Below, one piece after another: positions 45,611 to 50,890 of a stretch of 50,890 nucleotides of DNA. The position numbers were made by a program, and so were the translations under genes. The DNA is taken from the NCBI GenBank assembly GCA_030539285.1, contig JAUNSH010000015.1:1-50890 (forward strand). The letters are read 5' to 3'. The DNA is from Eubacteriales bacterium (GTDB taxonomy: Bacteria > Bacillota > Clostridia > Oscillospirales > Oscillospiraceae). Numbering within the stretch: the stretch's first letter is position 1; the number at the start of each line of letters is the position of its first letter. The notes under the pieces were generated by a model. That model was not told the origin of the DNA. It saw only the letters and a list, made by a program, of their open reading frames with translations, and made no database searches.

Positions 45611-45715
45611 AAAGTTGTTGCCATCTGTATGGCGTACTACAGTATATTCTGAACGATGGAAGCCGCCGGCAGTGTCTGCTGGTCAGGCGAGATCCGGTCA
45701 GAAGAGGAGGTACTT

Positions 45716-46804
45716 ATGAGGAAGAGAATCGTTGCCTTTTTGCTGACCATAGCAATGGTCATATCCATGCTGCCGGCAGCTGCGCTGGCAGAGGAACCGA
45801 CGGTTACGCCCGAGGAAGCCAGCGAGGCCATTGAGAAGGCGCAGGAGTCTGAGGGGGCGGCTGCTGGTGCTGCGGAAGCGTCCGGCGAGATCAAAACGGC
45901 GGTGGATGAGGTGGTTGCCATTGCGAACCAGCAGCAGGCACAGGGCAATCTGAATGCCGCTGTTGGCGTGGTGGAGAAAGCAGACGCCGAGACCGCAGAG
46001 CAGGAGCAGAATGCCGAGCAGGCTCAGAAGGATGCTGAGGCTGCCAGCACCGCGGCAGATGAGCTGAATGCTGCCGCCAAGGATGCCGCCGATGCCGCGG
46101 AGAAGGCGCTGGAAAACGCGCAGAACGCGGAAAATAAGGAACAGGCGGTTCAGGCTGCCGACAAGGCGCAGGAGCAGAGCGAGGCGGCTGCCAATGCCGC
46201 CGCCGAGGCAGTCGTCCAGTCCCAGACCGCTGCCCAAAAGGCAGAGCAGGCGCAGAGCGCATATGAAGCCGCCAAAAAGGCAGCGGAGGATGCGGACGCC
46301 GAGGCGAAGAAGCTGCTGGAAGACGGTCTGATCAGCATGGAAGAAGCGGACCGCAGAGCAGCGGAAGCGGCGGAGCTGGCCAACCAGAAGTATGAGGAAA
46401 TGCAGAAAGCCCAGGCTGAGGCGGACAAGGCTGCTGCTGCCGCGCAGGCTGAGGCGGATGCCGCGAAGGAAGCTCTGCAGGCTGCGTCCGAGGAGCTGAA
46501 GAACGTTATTGAGGAGAACGCCGGGAATGTCCTGGACAAGACCGTCACTACCGTTGTTACCGGCGGCGCGCTGGCTGCCGCCAAAGTGGCGACCGAGTTA
46601 GCTGAGGCGGTGGTGGATGCCTACCAGAACGATATCGACGATCTGCAGGCGCAGGTCGAAGAGCTGAATGCTGCCATTGACGAGGCGCAGGCCGCCATCA
46701 ATGCTGCCCAGGCGGAGCTGGATGCTCTGAATGAGGACGATGCGGATATCCCACTGCTCTGCGGGAGCTGGAAGCCGCGCAGAACGCACAGGCCGAAGCG
46801 GTGA
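45716..46804 (+). CDS. Secreted alanine-rich coiled-coil protein, N-terminal part (frameshifted)
   Basis: The first 362 codons of what looks like one protein of about 1,033 residues. ATG at 45716 follows GAGGAGG; a signal peptide (RKRIVAFLLTIAMVISMLPA, cleaving near ALAEE) follows. The mature part is an Ala/Glu/Lys-rich heptad coiled coil (e.g. AEKALENAQNAENKEQAVQA). The true coding frame shifts at about 46733-46760. Downstream, the other frame reads TALRELEAAQNAQAEAVKVK, a perfect continuation of the coiled coil, whereas this frame ends in the unrelated tail CGSWKPRRTHRPKR. It is therefore a pseudogene, a phase variant or a sequencing error. No slippery heptamer is seen. Role unknown; likely cell surface. 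Confidence 0.85.
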   Translation: MRKRIVAFLLTIAMVISMLPAAALAEEPTVTPEEASEAIEKAQESEGAAAGAAEASGEIKTAVDEVVAIANQQQAQGNLNAAVGVVEKADAETAEQEQNAEQAQKDAEAASTAADELNAAAKDAADAAEKALENAQNAENKEQAVQAADKAQEQSEAAANAAAEAVVQSQTAAQKAEQAQSAYEAAKKAAEDADAEAKKLLEDGLISMEEADRRAAEAAELANQKYEEMQKAQAEADKAAAAAQAEADAAKEALQAASEELKNVIEENAGNVLDKTVTTVVTGGALAAAKVATELAEAVVDAYQNDIDDLQAQVEELNAAIDEAQAAINAAQAELDALNEDDADIPLLCGSWKPRRTHRPKR

Positions 46805-48816
46805 AGGTCAAGGAGAACGCGGAGACCATCATCGCCGCCAAACAGCAGGCGGAAGCGGATGGCAATGCGGACACCATGAAGGAACTGCAGAAAAAGGTCA
46901 ACACTGGTGACGCCAGTGTGGAAGACAAACGGAAGCTCACCGAGATGGTGCTGAAGAATATCAACACCTATGACGAGGACACCGCGTTCGGTGAGATCAC
47001 CTGGGATGAGAATAATGAGAATGTGTTCTGGGTAAAGGATGAGGAAGGAAACGAAAGCGCCTATGAGGTCAGGACTGTAGAACGCGAGGATGGAACGAGC
47101 TGCCTGCAGTACTTCAAGACCGAATTAAAGACAGAGACTGAGGTTAAGAGTCTCCCCGATGCGGAAAAAGCCGGAGAAACCATCTATAAGGCATACGATG
47201 AGGACGGTAAAGAGTACAATATTACGGTGGAACGCACGGGCTTAGGAACAAAGCTCTCACCTTTTAAGTACACGTATAGAGTGGATCTCGGTCTGGGCAA
47301 GGCTAATCCTGTTCTTACATCCACAGAGGATGGATTTTGCATTGATTATTTTATAGGTACAATCAATCTCACTGTAGTGGATACTACACCCCGCTTTAAA
47401 ACCGAGGACACTGCCATTGGCACCAACTCTAACAGCATTACGGACCAGTGGAAGGCCGCGGAACAGGCGGAGCAGAATCTGATCGATGCCACGGAGAAGC
47501 TGGACGATGCTCAGAAGAAATATGATGAAGCGAAGACGAGATATGAAAGCGCAACGGCAGCTCTGAACGAGATCATCGACACCAACACCGGCATAGTGAA
47601 AGATAACGGGGCCGAGGTCGAGAAACTCAGCGCCCAGATCGCGGAGCTGGACAGAGAGCTCAACGGCGGTATCGGTGATCAGCTCCTTCGCGCCATAATC
47701 GAAGGCGACACGAAGGCCGAAGCGGATGCTGGTGTCAAAATTGCAAAACTCATGGCAAAATTGGCGTTTGGCAGTTTGACTGAGGAAGAGCAGAGCGAGC
47801 TGGAAGAGCTTAAGAATGGCCTGAGCACAGGCGGGGAGATGCTGAATGTTATCACCGGTGTGGCGGACGGCATTGACGGTGAGGATATCAAGAATATCAT
47901 TGGCCTGCTGGCGGACAATACGCTCTCCGCGAAGACCCGTCTGACCATCGCCCGCGCACTGGAAAGCGTGTTCCAGACCCAGCACGAAAAGGCGGTCCAG
48001 GAACTCAAGGACGCGATCGCCACGGCCGGGAAAGAGATCGCTGAACAGACCGGCGTAGTTGGAGAAGCGGCTAAGAACGCTGCGGAAAAGGAACTTGCCC
48101 TCGTTGATGCCAACCTGAAGGCATGCCTGGCCAAGGAAGCCGCTGAACGGGCGGAAAATCTGAAGGAACTGGCCGACAAGGCAGCGAAGGATGCGCACGA
48201 TGCCTACCTGACTTACAAGTATCTGATTGACGCCTATGCTTCTGACAAGCAGGCTGTTGAGGACGCGAAGAAGGCATACGAAGATGCCCAGAAGATCGCG
48301 AATGAGGCAGCCAAAGCGGCAGAGGATGCCGCCGAGGAGGCAAAGCGCGCGGAGGATGCCGCTGAGGAGGCACGCAGAATTGCTGACAGCTTCCCTGTAC
48401 CCAGCGACGACACCACCGAAACGGTAGAAGAAGTGAGTGTGAGAAAGTGGATGACCCTTGCGGAGTATGCCTACAGCCTGCGGGGTACGCTTCCGAAAGG
48501 ATTCGGCGGCAAGGATATCTCCGAGCTCACCAGCGCCGATTTCGTAGAGACCGTCTATGCCCGCTATGGGTATACCATTGACCTCAGCTCCAATAAGGTC
48601 GAGGATGTGGAAAAGAATGGTACCCTTGTGGACAACGAACAGGTCCGCCCCGGCGACATTGTCTGTGTGCTTGCCGCTGACGGCAGCATTGAGACCTTTG
48701 GCATCTACTACAACAAGGATGTCTATGTGTTCTACAACGAGACCTCCCATCTGGTGGAGACTGCCGACTGCGCGAAGGCCCCCAATGGCTGGGCGACCGT
48801 AAATGTCATTGCGTAA
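46801..48816 (+). CDS. Secreted coiled-coil protein, C-terminal part with inactive NlpC/P60-like domain
   Basis: This 671-codon frame continues the preceding one after a frameshift; its apparent GTG start has no ribosome site. It contains a globular domain (about 45-205), a second coiled coil (about 205-540) and a C-terminal domain of about 120 residues with an NlpC/P60 outline: MTLAEYAYSLRGTLPKGFGG, then LTSADFVETVYARYG, VRPGDIVCVLAADGS, TFGIYYNKDVYVFY. The catalytic positions are changed: the DCSGFV motif is TSADFV, and the HVxIYIG His is Thr. It therefore cannot be an active peptidase and may bind cell wall. There is no anchor motif at the C-terminus. Confidence 0.82.
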   Translation: MKVKENAETIIAAKQQAEADGNADTMKELQKKVNTGDASVEDKRKLTEMVLKNINTYDEDTAFGEITWDENNENVFWVKDEEGNESAYEVRTVEREDGTSCLQYFKTELKTETEVKSLPDAEKAGETIYKAYDEDGKEYNITVERTGLGTKLSPFKYTYRVDLGLGKANPVLTSTEDGFCIDYFIGTINLTVVDTTPRFKTEDTAIGTNSNSITDQWKAAEQAEQNLIDATEKLDDAQKKYDEAKTRYESATAALNEIIDTNTGIVKDNGAEVEKLSAQIAELDRELNGGIGDQLLRAIIEGDTKAEADAGVKIAKLMAKLAFGSLTEEEQSELEELKNGLSTGGEMLNVITGVADGIDGEDIKNIIGLLADNTLSAKTRLTIARALESVFQTQHEKAVQELKDAIATAGKEIAEQTGVVGEAAKNAAEKELALVDANLKACLAKEAAERAENLKELADKAAKDAHDAYLTYKYLIDAYASDKQAVEDAKKAYEDAQKIANEAAKAAEDAAEEAKRAEDAAEEARRIADSFPVPSDDTTETVEEVSVRKWMTLAEYAYSLRGTLPKGFGGKDISELTSADFVETVYARYGYTIDLSSNKVEDVEKNGTLVDNEQVRPGDIVCVLAADGSIETFGIYYNKDVYVFYNETSHLVETADCAKAPNGWATVNVIA

Positions 48817-48937
48817 ACAGTTCCGGGATGCACGGCTGTGACGCAAAAATGGGATCGCGGCTGGTGTGTACCAGCGGAATGGGGATCTGTCCCATTCCTC
48901 GGCGAAATTCGATTTTGAATTGAAAATTTAACATGAT

Positions 48938-48980
48938 AACAGGCGGTACTTGGCCAAAATGTGACCAGGTACCGCCTGTT
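48938..48980. terminator. Long hairpin between the coiled-coil gene and DUF1294
   Basis: AACAGGCGGTAC and GTACCGCCTGTT pair over 12 bp around a 19-base loop, between two convergent genes. The right arm ends in TGTTTCTG. It probably works as a shared terminator. The rest of the 209-bp gap shows nothing else I can support. Confidence 0.65.
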
Positions 48981-49025
48981 TCTGCAATCTGGGGGATAAA
49001 ATCGGGGAGTATATGCAGGGGGGAA

Positions 49026-49313
49026 TTACGGTTTCCCGGCAGCGCCTGCCCCCAGCGCCATGACCAGCACGACGACAAAGCACTGTGCCGCCAGAATCAG
49101 GGGAATACCCACCGTGAATTTGAGATGCAGGGTCTTGTGACGGAACAGGTACATTCCCGCAAGACTCCCCACGCTGCCGCCGAGGGCAGCAACCAGCAGG
49201 AGCGTGGACTCCCGGATGCGCCAGTGGTTTTTCTTTGCTTTCCACTTGTCCACAAGCATAAGCAGGAACCCTGCCGCATTGATTATAAGCAGGTAGTAAT
49301 ACAGTAATTTCAT
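49026..49313 (-). CDS. DUF1294 family small membrane protein
   Basis: A 95-residue protein with three likely membrane segments (YYYLLIINAAGFLLMLVD, LLLVAALGGSVGSLAGMYLF and LILAAQCFVVVLVMALGA). The DUF1294 marks are DKWKAKKNHWRIRE after the first segment and RHKTLHLKFTVGIP before the last. Function is unknown. Its ATG is 26 bp from the divergent lipoprotein start, and its ribosome site AAAGGA is part of the palindrome AAAGGATCCTTT. Confidence 0.9.
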   Translation of the reverse strand: MKLLYYYLLIINAAGFLLMLVDKWKAKKNHWRIRESTLLLVAALGGSVGSLAGMYLFRHKTLHLKFTVGIPLILAAQCFVVVLVMALGAGAAGKP

Positions 49314-49339
49314 AAAGGATCCTTTCGGGAGGGATTTGG

Positions 49340-49831
49340 GTGAAGAAAATCATTGTAGGACTGATGCTGACGCTCCTGCTGTCCGGCTGCGGGGCCAAGG
49401 AAACCCTGGAAACCATAGCGGATGACATTCCCTTACAGCCGGTGATGGCGGAGCCGGCGCAGATCTCCGTGCGCCTGCCGGACAACGCGGTGTCCCCGGT
49501 GCTGGAAAGCGACATGGAGCAGGTCTACCTGAGCGAGGATTATGAGATCGCCATCGAGACCCGCTCTTCCGGTGACATTGGGGGCACCATCACCGCCCTG
49601 ACGGGCTTTGACCCGGACCAGCTCACCGTCATGCACACGAAGCAGGAGAGCGCTGACCGGTATGAATTCGTCTGGGTGTCCGCCGGGGAAGAAGGCTCCC
49701 AGCTGGGCCGGGCCGTGGTGCTGGACGACGGCAGCTACCACTATTGTATGTCGGTGTTGCGGGACGCAGAGAACCAGAAAAAATCTCAGGTGGTGTGGAG
49801 CGACGTGTTTTCGTCCTTCTCGCTGGCATAG
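49340..49831 (+). CDS. Putative lipoprotein of unknown function
   Basis: A 163-residue exported lipoprotein. The N-terminus MKKIIVGLMLTLLLSGCG has a lipobox LLSGC with Cys17 as the lipidation site. The mature part is acidic with alternating beta-type segments, e.g. DYEIAIETRSSGDIGGTITA and RAVVLDDGSYHYCMSVLRDA. I do not recognise the family. The start is GTG at 49340 with GGGAGGG upstream. It is divergent from DUF1294 and convergent with the WYL regulator gene. Confidence 0.8.
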   Translation: MKKIIVGLMLTLLLSGCGAKETLETIADDIPLQPVMAEPAQISVRLPDNAVSPVLESDMEQVYLSEDYEIAIETRSSGDIGGTITALTGFDPDQLTVMHTKQESADRYEFVWVSAGEEGSQLGRAVVLDDGSYHYCMSVLRDAENQKKSQVVWSDVFSSFSLA

Positions 49832-49869
49832 ACCACCCGCCTTTGCCTCCCCTAAAAGGGGAGCTGTGG

Positions 49870-50850
49870 CTATTCGTACTGCGCCAGGGCCTCCCGGCAC
49901 ATGGCCTTGCAGGCATCCACCACGCTCTGAGGGTACAAAATCTTCGCCTTGCTGCCGAAGCCGATGACCCAGCTCAGGAACATGGGAGACACGGCCACGT
50001 TCACGGTGAAGACGAAGTGCTCATCATCGTCGGGGATCAGCAGAATGTCCTTTCCAAAGCGGTCAATGACCACATTGACAAGGCTGCGGTGAAACCGGAG
50101 CTTTACATCGGCGGTGGTGCCTGAATACATCTGAAACAGCCGGTTGGCGTGCTCTATCAGGGCCTTGCCCGTCAGCTCCGGGCAGGGGACCCGGGGTTCG
50201 TCCAGCAGCTGAATGTCACTCATGCGGTCTACCCGGTAGGAGGTCACGCCGTGGCGGGGGGACAGGGCCAGCAGGTAGCAGTTTTCGTTGTCCTGGCACA
50301 GGCCGTAGGGGCTGGCCTGATAGTCCCGGTTCCGGTAGACCCGCTTCCGATTCAGGTCAAAGTCAAAGTAGCGGAAGGAGATCTGCTTATTTTCGGCAAT
50401 GGCGTCCTGAATGGCGTCTACATTATAATAGATGGTCTCATTCATGCTCTTGACCCGGCCGGACACCAGCACGTCCCGGCGCATGAGCCGGGCGTCATAG
50501 ACGCTGCACTGGTTGCACAGCTTTTCGATCAGCTCCCGGGATTTTTTCTCCGTGAGGAAGCGGCTGGACTGCACCGCGTCGATGAGCAGCTTCAGCTCCG
50601 GCAGCTCAAAGTTCCGGGAAGCGATGTAGTACCCGCCGCCCTTGCCCGGCAGAGATACGATGTCTACGCCGTACTCCTGCAAGGCAGAAATGTCCGAGTA
50701 GACGGTTTTGCGGTCACATTTAATATCGTGCTGCTGCTCTAACATCGCTTGCAGCTCCGAAGCTCTCACCGGGTGCTCCCGGTGGGAGTTTCTTTGCAGA
50801 TAGTCGAGAATGTAGAAGATCTTTAATTTTTGGTTGTCTGACTTGGGCAC
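49870..50850 (-). CDS. WYL-domain transcriptional regulator (YafY type)
   Basis: A 326-residue DNA-binding regulator. The N-terminal helix-turn-helix of the DeoR/HTH_11 type (about 1-65: KIFYILDYLQRNSHREHPVR, DRKTVYSDISALQEYGVDIV) is followed by a WYL domain (about 130-225: ISFRYFDFDLNRKRVYR, YQASPYGLCQDNENCYLLAL, GVTSYRVDRMSDIQLLDEPR) and a WCX C-terminal part. WYL domains bind ligands or nucleic acids; the signal here is unknown. The start is GTG at 50850 after AGGGGGG. A typical repeat edge begins 16 bp upstream. Confidence 0.92.
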   Translation of the reverse strand: MPKSDNQKLKIFYILDYLQRNSHREHPVRASELQAMLEQQHDIKCDRKTVYSDISALQEYGVDIVSLPGKGGGYYIASRNFELPELKLLIDAVQSSRFLTEKKSRELIEKLCNQCSVYDARLMRRDVLVSGRVKSMNETIYYNVDAIQDAIAENKQISFRYFDFDLNRKRVYRNRDYQASPYGLCQDNENCYLLALSPRHGVTSYRVDRMSDIQLLDEPRVPCPELTGKALIEHANRLFQMYSGTTADVKLRFHRSLVNVVIDRFGKDILLIPDDDEHFVFTVNVAVSPMFLSWVIGFGSKAKILYPQSVVDACKAMCREALAQYE

Positions 50851-50865
50851 TGAAATCCCCCCTGA

Positions 50866-50890
50866 GAAGTTGAAAATTGAAAGTTGAAAG
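50866..50890. repeat. Edge of another TTGAAAG-type repeat at the window end
   Basis: AAGTTGAAAATTGAAAGTTG and the following bases match the borders at 34145 and 36046. The rest of the element lies beyond the window. Confidence 0.75.

Noticed and set aside
46733-46760. Programmed -1 ribosomal frameshift in the coiled-coil gene
   Set aside because: No X-XXY-YYZ slippery heptamer or clear downstream pseudoknot; a mutation or sequencing error is simpler.

Overview
The window looks like a gut Clostridia chromosome, most likely Oscillospirales/Oscillospiraceae. The evidence is the gene order smc-ftsY-rdgB-yhbY-nadD-rsfS-leuS, the GC-rich coding style, Tn1549-type conjugation genes, and many small noncoding repeats. 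This placement is inferred from gene content, not from a database search.

Positions 1-21,148 are the right part of an integrative and conjugative element (ICE), read almost wholly on the minus strand. From its right end inward it carries parB, four accessory genes of unknown or partly known role, a DUF6017 replication-type protein, pcfB, virD4 and maff2. A pilus cargo follows: a thioester adhesin with seven Cna-B-like repeats, a pilin backbone and two sortases. Then come virB6, prgI, virB4, an NlpC/P60 hydrolase, DUF4315, and the start of a DUF4366 gene that runs off the left edge. Between the adhesin and the pilin, on the opposite strand, is a compact type III toxin-antitoxin locus: a sigma70 promoter, two ~41-nt tandem RNA repeats, an intrinsic terminator and a ToxN/AbiQ-like endoribonuclease. 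This is the most notable system in the window. Many ICE genes are separated by GC hairpins that end in TTTTTTCAT just before the next ribosome binding site, which suggests read-through control.

The ICE ends in the 3' portion of a tRNA-Thr(CGU) gene (21,104-21,148). Immediately beyond lies a broken tyrosine integrase interrupted by a 76-bp palindromic element, probably the relic of an older insertion at the same tRNA. A palindrome-rich noncoding stretch follows up to 22,143.

Positions 22,144-28,311 hold a minus-strand defence or efflux block: blaI, a blaR1-like protease fused to a degenerate D-Ala-D-Ala carboxypeptidase-like domain, and a heterodimeric ABC exporter with one degenerate ATP site.

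Positions 28,366-39,096 are plus-strand housekeeping genes: smc, ftsY, rdgB, yhbY, a nadD-yqeK fusion, rsfS, leuS and rpsU. They are separated by MITE-like palindromes and by repeats rich in TTGAAAG. Positions 39,398-42,286 (minus) hold a YgiQ radical SAM protein, DUF896 and a YlmH S4 protein. Positions 42,689-45,471 (plus) hold two overlapping flavoprotein genes. Positions 45,716-48,816 encode a secreted alanine-rich coiled-coil protein, split by one frameshift, that ends in an inactive NlpC/P60-like domain. The window closes with DUF1294, a lipoprotein and a WYL-domain regulator.
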